Source: Cryptomeria japonica
Lineage: Eukaryota; Streptophyta; Pinopsida; Cupressales; Cupressaceae
Direction: 5' to 3'
Length of the DNA: 64,000 nt
Assembly: GCF_030272615.1 (NCBI RefSeq)
Contig: NC_081414.1
Coordinates: forward strand, 335,660,427-335,724,426
Each line of letters starts with the position of its first letter. The stretch's first letter is position 1. A model generated the notes under the pieces. The model was not told the origin of the DNA, did not search any database, and saw only the letters and a program-made list of their open reading frames with translations. The position numbers were made by a program, and so were the translations under genes. This document shows, in pieces, positions 1 to 11,997 of this stretch.

Positions 1-212
1 TATTGAATTTGTCCATTTCCTTTTTTAAAATCATAATATTGCTATCTATTTCAACCTTCATTTTATTCATGTCTTCACAAAATACAGTATATAGTATTCT
101 TAGATATTACCATACTAAGATTTATCTCATGCAAATGTTTTTGATGTTTATAGTCATTCTTCCTATCTTTGTTAAGGCAAGATAATAAAAGGATGTCTCG
201 TTCGAATCATGT

Positions 213-1816
213 ATGGCATGCACTCAAGACCGCCTAAAAAAGTATGGCAACTCTCCTTCCTTTTTCAAGATGCTCCTTAAAGATTTCATAGACAAATTGG
301 TCAAATTTATCTTTCTTTTTTCTACAACCATCTTCAGTTAAAAAAAAAATGTTTACATTTCCTTGGTATTTACTTAAATATATTGCATGATGTTTACCAT
401 GCAAGTTATTCTTCTTTCATTTACTTCTCATTTATTAGATGAAGGAGATAAATTTGTCATCTTGCATGATCCAACTGGTCGAGCATGGAAAGTCAATTTA
501 GTCGCAGTCAACAATAAATTGGAATTCCAACATGGTTGAAATGATTTTGTGAAGTATTACAAGCTTGAATTTGGAGTATTTCTTCTTTTCAACTACTTAA
601 AAAGTTTTTTCTTGCGAGTCCATGTGTTTGGGAAATCAAGTTGTTAGAATGTTCTCGCAAGTAATAATGTTGATGCAAGTACAAGCAACCAACCACCACT
701 ATGTCTGCCCTCCCATTGGTAAACAAGCATTTTAACAAAAACCATAAAACTTTCCTCGTTTATAGCTAGACTATTTTTTGCAAATTCATTGATTCCACAA
801 TTAATTTTATATTTAATTCTTATTCAACTCATCCATTTGTATCCCCTGCTACAATCAAACCTTCTTATGTTTTCACCATGAAATCATGGAATGTGAACCC
901 ACCATTGATCTTAGTAAGTTCCAAACCTTTTATTTTCTCCATGCTTCTATTACAAGTGGGGTTGTCATTGCACCAAAAGATCAACTTGTTAGTGCCTGAT
1001 ACAACCCCTAGACTTATAGAATCGACAAGAGACAATTAAGCCATGTCACAAACCTGAGCATTGCACTACACAACACAAGGAGACCAAGGGCGCACACCTT
1101 GCAACAATCCCCCCTAGTGCAAACAAGGGGTTTGAACCCATGACCAAGATCTGATACCACTTGTTATAGGTGTGGTTGTCGTTGCACCAAAAGATCGACC
1201 TATTAATGCCTGATACAACCACTAGACTTATAGAATCCACATGAGGTGATTAAGCCATGTCACAAACCTGAGAGCTGCATTGCACAACACAAGGAGACCA
1301 AGGGCGCACACCTTGCGAAAAAATCCATTTTCAATTAACTTTTGGCATTACATATATTATTTGATTCTTCTCTATGTTGCTCAATGCTTTTCTAAAAATT
1401 CCCTAAATCGCTGCAATATCCAATTCGACTACCTCATAGACAAGCCCAAGTAATACTTTGTATTGGGGAGAAAAACAAAACTTGGACTTTCAAATGCATC
1501 ATAAACAATACAACACCTACTTTTTCTCTAGGTTGGAGAACCTTTGTGCATGACAATGATTTAAAACAAGGTGTTATCTGTGTCTTTGAGAAACTCATAT
1601 ATACTAACAACAACCATAAGTTTGTGGTTCGCATCAACCCTCTTGCTTTTCAAGGTATGAGAATTATTGGCTTCTCAATTTTGGTAAAAAAAAATCACTT
1701 CCTTATGTCTTCATTCTTTTTAAGTACACTAGAACTATGATCCACACATTTTTAGTATTGTCTTTCCATTTCTAGGCAACTGCATGACGGCTGCAAGAAG
1801 CTATCAAACTTCGTAA
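213..1816 (+). pseudogene. B3-domain (REM/VRN1-like) transcription factor pseudogene
   Basis: Broken plant-specific B3 DNA-binding protein, a family of nuclear transcription factors. Exon 1 opens at the ATG at 213-215 and reads SPSFFKMLLKDF, the usual start of a REM-type B3 domain. A second exon (about 439-647, after a TTAG acceptor) holds DPTGRAWKVNL and NDFVKYYKLEFG. A second B3 domain starts near 848 (PSYVFTMKSWNV), is interrupted by repeats (about 930-1340), and resumes at about 1390-1654 with FPKSLQ, LGWRTFVHDNDLKQG and NHKFVVRI. A GTATGA donor at 1655 and a TTTCTAG acceptor ending at 1775 would join a short last exon that stops at 1814-1816. A TGA at 537-539 replaces the tryptophan expected in the GW motif, and TAG at 645-647 closes the first domain. 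The stops and the inserted repeats support pseudogene status. Family call is firm; subfamily and exon limits are inferred. Confidence 0.75.
958..1320. repeat. Tandem pair of ~150-bp repeats inside the B3 pseudogene
   Basis: Two near-identical segments (about 958-1107 and 1171-1320) share 'gcaccaaaagatc', 'agacttatagaatc' and 'gaccaagggcgcacacc'. Between them lies 'ggggtttgaacccatgacc' and 'ctgataccacttgttat', the reverse complement of a copia-type initiator-Met primer-binding site. The insert separates the start of the second B3 domain from its remainder. It is probably retroelement debris; no superfamily is assigned. Confidence 0.6.
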
Positions 1817-2661
1817 TCAAGATTCTCCATCTTCAAGATGCAAGTGTACTCTCCCTTGCCTTGTAAATACGTTGTTCCATAACCATTTACACACTATATT
1901 TCAACTTTTTAACCAGTTTAACTTGAATTTTAATTTATATATGCTTATATAAGCACTTTCATTTCCATATTGACCTTGATTTTGCCTTTTCATTGCAGAT
2001 CCTATTTTAGAGATTTCATACGGCTTCTATCACATTGATGAATGAGAAAAAAATATATCTTTCTACAAAACATTTTCCCATTTATACTTCTTTTAGATGC
2101 AGCCTAATTTTTTGGGGGATTTTAAGTGACAATGGTTCACATTTTAAATGATGTAAAACCATTGGTAATTGTGGTTTCTGGATTATATGTTTTACAATTT
2201 TTTGTTTGGACATAGCTTTGTATATCATTTTTAAATTGAAATAGTTATTTCATATTTTAAATTACAATGATTCTATTTTTAAATGTTGTATTATGTATAC
2301 AAATGTCCCACACAAAATCCAAAAAGAAATTACACTTTTTTCATGCTATGTTTGTAGATGAAAAAATTAAAAAAACTATTAATTTCAACTATTAAATTGC
2401 AATGTTTCAAATTTAAATTATGCAAATAAAATGTCAAACTAACTTTCCTAATAATATTAAATCCATTTTATAGATATCTTTCTATATCATTTCTAAAAAT
2501 ATAAAACTTATTTGTTTGTAATATAAAAATTACAATGGTTCCAATTTTATATTTTCAAAAGACCTTAAAAAAAAATTTAATACCATTAAGGTCTTCATTA
2601 CTAAAATGGGCCCTGCATTCTAAACGATTCCATGTGTTGCATGGAAAAAGAATTTACATAG
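1817..2661. other. Gene-free AT-rich DNA
   Basis: AT-rich sequence with no sustained reading frame or recognisable motif in either strand. It lies between the last recognisable B3 exon and the start of LTR element A. It may include the 3' flank of the B3 gene. Confidence 0.4.
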
Positions 2662-3781
2662 TGTTAGGATTGGTAATTTTTATCCTTCTTTTGCTTGTTC
2701 ATTCATGACTAGTTTTTCAAATGTCAAATTTTGATATATTCTGGCTAAGTATTTTAAGCCCTAAAGCATCTTAGGATTGCCTTGGTTCTATTTTATTGTT
2801 GACTTGTTCAGCCAGTTAAGTCTTTTGGAGGGTTTATTTCCAATGGGTTCATGCTCGCAAAATGACTAGCCACTTCATGTGTTCCCTAGGATATTCTTAC
2901 TGATTAGTTGGGTTATCCTTAGGACCCTTTTTTTATTTTTCCTAAGCTTTAAATGCACAACTTAATTCTTGATTTTCTCATGTGATTGAGAAATGTGCCT
3001 AAGGATTACCCACTTCCTTGCGACATTCATTTATGTCCATAATATAACAACATGGGTGTGCGGATTGGGGTTAAGGAGTGCAATAGACGGTGCCCCACAA
3101 CCTCGCCTTATTGATAAATGCTCTTTGCATTGTTACGTGGGTGTACAGGAAGGAAAAATAAGGCAGATGATATAACTAACCCCGCAATCCTTTAATGTGA
3201 TAGTGTGTTGCTTGGTCAAACATGCGGGTTTGTGGAGAAAGAAGGCAAAGAAGAGGTCGAGTGAGATGTTGACCCCGCATTACCCCAAAGGCTATATAGA
3301 GAAGGAAGATTCAATGTGAGTATATGGGGTTGAAGAGGATTGATGTATAAAGGTCCCTACTAACTGATATGACATATATGTGTTGATTAAAGGGGAATTT
3401 GAATGTAATCTTCCTACCATGTCCAAAGGGTCAAATGAGTTGTTCATTGTTTTGTGGTGCCATGCTGGATAGGGAAGTGTTGAGAAGGATAGTTAAGGTT
3501 GTTATTGAGAAGGATAGTCAAGGTCCTTTGACTTTGCCAAACAAAGCGAGGAATCAATAAATTAAGCATAAAAGGAAATAGCATGCAAATAGCATCGGTA
3601 TCGTGGCTAGTTGAGATTTTAAATATTATTTGTACTTGAAAATCACCTGCAGAAAGATTATCTCCAGATAGGACAATTAGAAGACTTCATATGTGATAAG
3701 CCCAAGGGATTGAAACAATGACATGTGAAGTTGCATGGATATCGATGATGGATTGTCATTGAAGAAAACTGAACTGGAGGT

Positions 3782-5662
3782 TGGGTGATCCCATAATACT
3801 GGGTTACACTTTTTGGCCAAACTTGACATTGAAATCAACATTCTGCATCAAAACTTTACTTTCTAAAATCTATAGTAGGTAAACCATTAAGAATTAAAGA
3901 TGAAGTAAACTACTAATTTGTGAGATTTTTCATATAGATTCTAAATTTTTTTTTTCAAATAATTAGAAATTAATTATCCATATTGTTATGTTACTTTTAA
4001 TAAGTCAATATTTATAGTAATCAACATTTTTTCATAAGTGACATGTATTTGGTAATGTTGAATATGAATATCCGGGCAAGTGAGAGGGGGTGGTGAATCA
4101 GTTGACAACAAATTTATCAATTTTAACTTTAATGCATAAATCCAGAATATTAAATAGAACTAGAAAATGCATGCAGAATTCAGATTAGACACAAGAGACA
4201 CCAAAATTTATGTGGAAAACCCAAGAAGGGAAAAACCATGAAGAATGCTAATTCTCAATATATGAACAACGATTAAGGCGATTTTTACAATGGGTGGCTC
4301 ACTGCCAATGTGCTCACTACAGATGGGCTGACTTCCCTGAAAAGATCACTGCCAATTATAGATGGGCTCACTATTGAAGAAGAAAGAAAGACAAAGAGAA
4401 TCCACCACAAGAAAAACACAGTTTGTACTGTCAAAACTGCTTCCAATAAATATCTCACACAATCAATGGATTCCTTCAATTTTGCATGTATTCAATACAA
4501 AAAAGCCATGTATGAAATCATCAAATCAAACTCCTATATATACTTTCTCTGGAAATCATAATTCTCAATGTCGGTTGAGACAAAGATCTAAAATAGGTCT
4601 CCACTAAACATTCTGGTGGTGGGAAGGAATGAAAAGTGAACCATAACACACTGCTCCTCGAATAAATCAACATGCTACATACATTACCAAGACCAAACCT
4701 AAAACATATCAACACGTTATATATCCTCAATATCTGGTCTAAGGCCTCGAACTTTGGATCATGTCGAACCCAAAGATAATACAGAAAAACATCTTTCGAG
4801 ATACCTAACGTATTCGATGAAACTGGAAAACCTTCAACTGCACAACATGCCTAAATTGAACACTCCTACTCATCATACCACATCTGGACTTAATTCAGAC
4901 CAAAGGATTTGACATCAATGACAACACATAATGCAATGCTAATAGGTAATGCATAACATTTTTTATAGCAAGAAGGAAATTCTAATTTTTGAAATATAGA
5001 ATTGTCACACCAATATCTAGTGAATGGATATATTTTCATAATTTTTTGTTACATATATTTTTTTAGTTAATTTTTGAAGATGGAGTAATCATAATTTGGA
5101 CAGAGGTGTATTCCGTAATGCATAAAAAAAATTATGCATTTGAATTAACTTCTTGTTTTTGTGTTGAAATTAGGATATCAATACCTAGGGAAAAATATAT
5201 TTTTTACAAATTTTTTTCTCTTTTTCAATTTTTTCACATGTGAAACACAATCCTTAATATTCGATAAAAAACCTACATTCATAAGAAATAAAACATATAA
5301 ATATATTAATGAAATTAAATATATTAAAAAATATACTACTTGAAAAGCTTAATAAGGACTAAATACTTAAAAAAATAAAACTTCTAATTGAATTCATTTG
5401 ACCCCCTAAAAGCTAATGTAAAAGTGTTTTTTTATCAACATTTCGATAGGTGTGAAGGAGACTCCATTGCAGGTATGATTTAGAAGTGGAGAGGTTCTAT
5501 CCAAGAAATTTGATCTAAGAGCCTTTGATCTAACTCTTCTCAATTAATTACTTCCAATGAGACCTCTTAAAGCTTAAATCATTATATTTTCAAAAAAATG
5601 TATGATTTCAGCAAAAATCAAGATGCACCAAAAAGTGTAACCCAATATTGTGGGATCACTCA
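3782..5662. mobile_element. TIR DNA transposon G, non-autonomous (1.9 kb)
   Basis: Terminal inverted repeats of about 36 bp: the left end starts TGGGTGATCCCATAATACTG and the right end, reverse-complemented, starts TGAGTGATCCCACAATATTG. Both continue with GGGTTACACTTTTTGG. The matching position of the 3' LTR of A (about 32820) lacks the insert and reads 'ggaggttgagtgactacaaa', which confirms an insertion. The target duplication is unclear, so no superfamily is assigned. The element holds no transposase frame and carries a solo LTR at 4056-4944. Confidence 0.7.
4056..4944 (-). mobile_element. Copia-like solo LTR inside element G
   Basis: A GGTAA duplication (4051-4055 and 4945-4949) brackets 889 bp. 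On the minus strand it starts TATTAGCATTG (a mutated TGTTRGCATTG) and ends ATTCAACA. It contains the typical copia U5 text 'ATGGTTTTTCCC..TTGGGTTTTCCAC' as the complement of 4211-4238. No internal coding region is attached, so it is a solo LTR left by LTR-LTR recombination. Confidence 0.65.
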
Positions 5663-7392
5663 GTTGATTGAATACAAAGGATAAGTTTCAATCCTTTGAA
5701 AAGGCATGTGCTTGCATGGTACCATGAGTTTAGTTATATTTAAAGCTTCTAAGATTTTTCTTAAGTTGGTAACCATTATATTGGCTTTGCCATATATATA
5801 AAAAGAAACTTTTATCAGTGCTTTCTTGAGAAAAAATTCAGATTTTGAACCCCTATATGCAGAGAAGGATTGCATGTTCACAAGATGCAAATTATATGAT
5901 AATGTTTGGAAGATATTTCAATAAATTGTTTTGTAGCTAAAGTAATATTGAAAATCTAGATGGTAGCTAAAGGGATATTGAAAGGCAGTCTCAGTTGCAA
6001 AAGGCCTTTCAAAAGCTACCTTTCTTCATCCCTTCATCATCAAATGACTAGGAGGAAGAGAGAATGAGAAGGAGAATAGGGAGTACAGGGGAAAGTTAGC
6101 AGATCCCTCATTCTAATCCCCACATTTTCCTTTAAGCTTCTCCTTCCACTTTACTAGCTTCTTTTCTAGTTTCATGAGCTCCTCCTTTAGTTTTGAGGAT
6201 GCTTTCCTTATAGTATTGTGGAGCTCCTCTTCTAGTTTGCTGATCTCTTCTGCTAGCTAGCATCAAGTACAAGTCATTTTCCTTCAAAGTTAGTAGCATC
6301 ACAATGGTGGCACAACTCAAAGCAGTTGGACTTCAACAATATTTTATTCTGCACCCAAATGACTTCTTGTACACATCGTCCAATTTTTGCCTTATTTTGA
6401 ATTTGTAATACGAGTTTTGTTTTATACTCATAATCCATAAATGTGTCAAAAGGAAGAAGAGTTGGTTGTAAACAGCCTGAAGCTTGTTGCATTGCTCGCT
6501 GTTATAAAAGGAATTTCAGGGTTGTTGTTAAAAAATAAAGTTCTGGTAAGTGCATAATTTTTGGAAAATATTGCTAGAAAAGGTAGTAGCAGTGTCTGAG
6601 TCATGGATTGAATTTAAAGAAGTTAATAATGTAAATATTTTGATGGGAAATATCAATCAGTTAATAGTTTATTATGGGTATTTCTGCAAAAATTATCTCT
6701 ACAATGTATTCCTTGTCTTACATGAATAACAATATCAAGGGTTATGTTGATTATCTTTGCAAAGATCTTGCGAATGTGTAATATTGTTTGTAGGCTCTCT
6801 TTAAGGAAGAGATTAATTTCCTTCATTCATATTGCAGTAATTTAAAGGATACATTGTGGATTTATAAGAATGATCTCTAAAGTAACAATAGGGTTGCATT
6901 AATGCTAGGCATTGATGCAACATGAGCCCACTAGTTAAGATAAATTATCCTTTGATATTTGCATTTGGATAGGCCTTTTGAGTTTGCATTCTGGATTAAG
7001 CACTGGTCCACAAGATCCTTGTAGCTAGATTCAAGGAATTTCATGTTATTCAAATCTTTTTTACCTTTCATGTTGTAGGAGTAGAGTAAAGCAGGCTTTT
7101 TACTCTTAGACATGTGTAAATAATATATAACCAAAATAGAGCCAATTTGGGATGAAGTTTTATGTATTCTAGACAAACATGTTGAGAATCATTTGTTATA
7201 TGCTAAATTTGTTTTGTGTTATATTCATAGATATTGCAAAAGGTTTACCCGCTTGGGTCTTGTAGAGCCTGGAGAGTGGAGGAATAAATCACTCCTTGAA
7301 TTCCTATCAATTAGCTAGTGGTCTCAAATTTCTGTTGATAAAATTGGCCTAATTCCTAGGCAAATCTGAGAAATCAACTGGAGGAACGAATA

Positions 7393-7420
7393 GAAGTGGT
7401 GACTCTGCTGGGGACCGAAC
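7393..7420 (+). other. Primer-binding region of element A
   Basis: TGGTGACTCTGCTGGGGA lies directly after the 5' LTR, where a tRNA primer-binding site is expected. Similar TGGCGACTC..CTGGGGA text follows the 5' LTR of many plant gypsy elements. The primer tRNA is not identified here. Confidence 0.55.
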
Positions 7421-8092
7421 CATAAATATTGTTAAATTTTGATTTAAGAGTCTCTGGTGATAACTTGCTAAATCCATGGGAAACAAGAGTCCATAATTTT
7501 GAAGAGTCTAAAATCTATTTCAAATCTGGAGTTTTCAACCTGAAGAAGGTTTTATTGCAGTTAACTTGAATAAAATTATGTGATTCTACTATTGGGAGAA
7601 ACCTGAATATGTGTATCGAATGACTTCCAGCTATTTGAAATTTGTTTTTCCTCTAGCAAGGAGGTGGCGACTCTTAAATAAAGAACCTGATCAAGTTGTG
7701 AAAGAAAATTCCAGATCTACCAAGATCTCAAACATAAGAAGTGTATCTAGTAGATGTTGCAATCTTTCCAAGTATTCTCATAATTCTCTAGAAAGTGATA
7801 ATGTGTTAAGTAGTGGTTATGAAAATATAGGATGTTAAGAGTTTCCCTTTGGATGATTTGAGTACTAAGATAGGGAAAGGTAGGTGGTAGTTGTGTATTC
7901 TTCTCATATATTTGAGTCTATTCACTGTTTGAAGAGAAGCATGTATATTTCATTGATTTATGCCTTTTGAAGTGGGATCTTAGCATTTGTTTTAGTTGGT
8001 CATGTGTAATGTGATTCTAAGATCTCTTGTTGTAAAAATAAATTTGTAAGGGCATAATTGTCAAGATGTCTCAATAGTATAAGCATCCTTGT

Positions 8093-8540
8093 ATGGGTCC
8101 TAATGTGACCATACCATGTAAAAAACATCAACTATGTCATGGAAGAATTTTTAGTACTGAAAGATATAAGGCTATAGATTTCAGTGGTGTTGATGGTTTC
8201 TCACATATCATGTACCACCTGAAATTAAACATAGGCTCCCAAAATTCAGCGGTAATAAAGATGAATCAGTGGATAAACATCTTCAACAATTCACTGATTT
8301 GATAAATGAATATGAAATCGATCATGAAGATGTGATTATGAGATTTTTTGTGCAATCTTTGAAAGATGGAGCCAGAGAGTGGTTTTTCAGATTTGTTGCC
8401 AAGATCAATTAGCTCTTGGGAAGAGTTTCAACAAGTTTTTAATGAGCATTTTGGTGAAAGAATATGTATATCCTCATTCCTTGAAGATTTCATGGATATT
8501 CATATTGAGAATGAATAAGTGATCCTTGAATTCAACCTTA
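8093..8540 (+). pseudogene. Element A gag, N-terminal part (decayed)
   Basis: Retrotransposon capsid remnant. From about 8228 one frame reads PKFSGNKDESVDKHLQQF and DVIMRFFVQSLKDGAREWF, the usual retrotrans_gag pattern. After an in-frame stop near 8410 the match continues in a shifted frame (SWEEFQQVFNEHFGE). A TAA at about 8517 precedes the last residues EFNLRF. The frame then ends at the left end of element F and resumes beyond its right end. The family call rests on the gag motif; there is no intact product. Confidence 0.7.
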
Positions 8541-8866
8541 GGTTCGGGTAAGTGCACCAAGATGGTGTGCAAAAAGGGGGGTATAAGTGGACACTTTTTT
8601 TCTAAAATCAGTTAAACCTGAACTTGGAGGAGCAATTTGAGACTCGTCCACTCAAAATATGAAGATACTCAAAGAGCAAAGATTATAGTACTCTAAATCT
8701 AGTTTCCAAACTACTAATTTTTTTCAAAATTGGATAAGATTAAGGAGGTCAAATCCTTCACACATGAAAAACAAATCCTGATTTTTAAAAAAAAATATAA
8801 CAGTGTCTGGTGTGCGCATCAAAAATTTCATAGTTAGATTTAGTATTTTGAGAAATCCTTTAGTAG

Positions 8867-9385
8867 AAATATAGTTAAGAGTGAGCACTAGAAGTTGTGT
8901 ATTTTTTTGTAATTTTTTGTTATGATTTTTTGAAATAGTCACATCCTGAAAATCAGGTCCCGTTCGTGCGCGAAGCATAAATTGCACCAAAATAATCAAA
9001 AATGTAATTTTTTTTAAAGTGTAAAGAATCAAGTGCACTGCAATAATATATAACTTTTTTAAAATTTGGATGAGTAGATCAAAAGTTATTAAAAAATGGC
9101 ACACATATGTCTCTGAGAACTATGGAAACACTGGTAAAAAAATCAAGATTAATATGTTAATGTTGTTCTAATTTTTTTAAAAAATATATGGTTAGAAATC
9201 TTAGAAGGTGGGTGAAATTATGGTGGTAATTTTAGAAATACTCACTTGATAACGTGTAAACCTAATGACAATGAAGTTGAGAAACCAGACTGGAAGAAGA
9301 AAACACGTAAAAAGGAGGGAAAAAAGGCTCTCAAGCCTCAGCCTTATTTTCCAAGCCTAAGTACAAGGCAAAACACATACGGCTT
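8867..9385. repeat. Repeat segment of F shared with 43944-46130
   Basis: Text such as 'atagttaagagtgagcacta', 'cacacatatgtctct' and 'agcctaagtacaaggcaaaa' recurs with substitutions at 43944-44213 and 45863-46130. The left end of F therefore belongs to a dispersed family. The right end of F lacks this stretch, so the two ends are unequal. Confidence 0.6.
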
Positions 9386-10533
9386 TGTAGTGTCATAAAA
9401 TTGTGCCTCTTGCAATTTTAACCACATTTGAGGTCCTCACCTTGGCGATGACATCCTCCTTCCGAACCGAGATCTCTTTCTGCATTCTCACCCCTTGACC
9501 CCTTCATGTTTGAGCCCTAAGGTAGCCTCAAGACCCTATCTGGGCCCCAAGATAGGGCAGGACAAGGGTGCCACGCCTCTGTCCCACCCTCTTAGGGTGG
9601 CCCCAAGATAGGTCCCCCCGGCCCTATCTGCACTTTGGGAATCTAAATCTCCCCGATGTCGGCCTTTGGTGAGATGAATTAATCTTTTGAGACATGTATA
9701 AAAAGGGAGTTGGTTTTCTCATTTGCATAAGCAAGAAGTAGATAAGTGGGAATGAGATAAGCAAGCATAGGAAAATATATACATCATCAAGCATTCAAGA
9801 ATTCAAGTCATCTTCATTCATCCATTGGAGCAATATTTCAACATTTATTTGCAAGAATGTGTGTTAGGGTTATGTCACATGCCATTTCATCCAACACTTG
9901 TGATTACATTCAAGAAGCAAAGCAATCATCATCAACAAGTTGCAGATCTACAAGGTATACATTTCTATTGTTTACATTCAAGCATTTGCAATTACTTTCT
10001 TTCAAGGTTGATTCCTCAACCGAGGTTTGACTAAGGAAAACCCCTATCCACAACCCTTCTTTCCCTATTTTTTGTGTGTAGGTTGCAGGTGCGCAACTAT
10101 AATTGCAGGTTTGGGCTTCATTTGCAAAGATGGAAGAACCATTTTCATTTCACGGATTTTGTGGAGGACCATGTACACTCCTGCCACGGTCCCGACGACT
10201 TTTCTCCAAATTTGTTGGGCAAATCTGTATCAGTCTAGTTAGCTCAAATCCAAAGTTATAGCGTGACCCCGAACCGGTAGCTCCTCATTTCACTCATTTT
10301 CTCTCTTTTCCACATAGTCAACAAGTCAACTTTCTCATTTACAAAAGAGGGTAAATTACACTTCAACCCATACAATCCACTTGGAATTCATATCCTTGTT
10401 TCCCTTGGATTTGGATCTAGTGGATTCAAACCCCTCTTTTGAATATAAAGTTCCTCCAAGTGAAAACCATCCTAGTGACTTCCTTTCTCTCTCCCAGGTG
10501 GGGAGTCACTAGAGTTCAATTTTCCACTTTACA
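9386..10533 (+). repeat. 5' LTR of element B
   Basis: Matches 14236-15424. It contains a TATA box, TGTATAAAAAGGG at about 9695-9707, which is also present in the 3' copy (about 14566). A GC-rich stretch at about 9480-9610 holds the palindrome CCACCCTCTTAGGGTGG. The LTR ends ...TTTACA before the primer-binding region. Confidence 0.8.
9695..9707 (+). promoter_or_regulatory. TATA box of the element B LTR
   Basis: TGTATAAAAAGGG, conserved between both LTRs, with a matching TATATAA in the related solo LTR at about 48856. It is the likely core promoter for B transcripts. Confidence 0.55.
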
Positions 10534-11186
10534 TTTTGGTGAACCCGACATCTTGCACATTAATTCTGATTTCTCATTATTAGATTTGATTAATTGCAAT
10601 TTGGATTTCAAATTTTCATTTCCAAGTTTGATCTATTTGCAAATTGTAGAGGTTAATTGCATAAAAACCCTAATTTTTCATTTTGAGAAAATTAAGCTTG
10701 TGAAGTGTAAAATTTTAATTACTTGTTTTAGATCTGATTTCTATTTTAAATTTGCAATTCAAATATGTCTCTTTATTCTGAAAATTCAATGGTTAAATCA
10801 TAAAACCCTAATTTTTAAGATCTTTCTATTTTTTACCTTTGACTGCAAATTTTACCGATCTAGACATCTCCAAATCAGCAATTTTTTTGGATTCTGCAAT
10901 AATATCATAATACCTATCATTCCTGAAAATTTTGAAAAAATTTGGTTGGATCGTGTGCACTTTCGCCACGGTCCTCAACTTTTTCCCAAAATTTTAGGAG
11001 ACGGAATTGACTGTGTTTTTTTGCTTAAATCCAGAAAATTGGCGTACTTTATCAATTTTAACACCTTCTAAGGTTGAACACAAATTCAAATTCAAATTTC
11101 AAATTTTTAGTTCAAATTCCATTTTTCCTCCTTTATTAAATTTTCTATGCATGTATGGGGTGAACATTATTCTTCTTTGATCATCA

Positions 11187-11997
11187 ATGAAGATGGAGTT
11201 CTTATCTTATTTTGCTAATTCAATTTCAATTTACATCAAAGATGTTCATGATGTTCCCTTTCATGCATATGATGATAATTTAGTTCTCCCTTTCATTCAT
11301 ACCTATGATTTACCCTCTCCCAATATTGATCTCATTAATGAGGGCACATTGGTGCCAAAAGGGAATGTGGACACTTTTTTCAAAGATCTCCCTCCGAAAG
11401 ATGAATCTTTGGAGAATTGTGTTCCTTCTTCTCCTATAAAGTACCTCCCTCATAAGGATTATTTGGTGCAAGAGGATGATATTATGGCTACTTATCCTAG
11501 TGATACCATACCTTCTTTTCACGATCTTTCCTCTAAAGATGAAGCATTAATTATAGATGATAGTCCTTTTTCTAATGAGTGTCTTGAACATACAGATACC
11601 TTAGAACAAGAGGATGATCATAATGTTCTTTCTCCCAAAAATCAAGAGCCTAACAAAAATCAAATCAATTCCATTCATGTTCCTAGGAAACGAAAAAATC
11701 CCTGATTATCATGATGTGCATTACACATATACTAATGAGGTAGTTGATGAGAACATAAGTGAAGCATCATATTCTTTCTTAGTTCCTAAAATCCTCTCTT
11801 CAATTCACTCAAATACACCATCTCCTACCAAAGAAGTGCTTAAAGAAGGACTCTTAGAGGATGATTGGGGGTCTTTAGATTTCACTCCTACCTTGTCTAG
11901 AAAGTTTAAGATGCCTGAATTTCATATTCTAAATTTTTCTCTTAACACAAATCTTGAAATTGATTCAGGTATGTTAAAAATAATATCTGACAATTAA
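11187..11997 (+). pseudogene. Acidic ORF of element B, one frameshift
   Basis: An ATG at 11187 opens a 172-residue frame rich in Asp, Glu, Ser and Pro (motifs LPPKDESLEN, LEQEDDHN). It stops at 11703-11705. The text continues in the next frame (NEKIPDYHDVHY to 11997), so a one-base slip in the A-run near 11692 has probably split a protein of about 270 residues. It matches no domain I recognise. Its place after the primer-binding region would suit a gag-like or accessory protein, but it lacks a retrotrans_gag signature and a zinc knuckle. Function unknown. Confidence 0.45.

Larger units (their letters stand above)
2662..7392 (+). repeat. 5' LTR of element A (interrupted by element G)
   Basis: Matches 31581-34535 across its length, for example 'ggctaagtattttaagccctaaagc' is shared apart from single-base differences. 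It is interrupted at 3782-5662 by a TIR element absent from the other LTR. Without that insert it is about 2.85 kb. It ends just before the TGGTGACTCTGCTGGGGA primer-binding region at 7397. Confidence 0.75.

Noticed and set aside
10439-11071. 210-residue plus-strand frame across the LTR B end and leader
   Set aside because: It runs across the LTR end and primer-binding region, is rich in Phe/Ile/Leu from AT-rich DNA and matches no domain.
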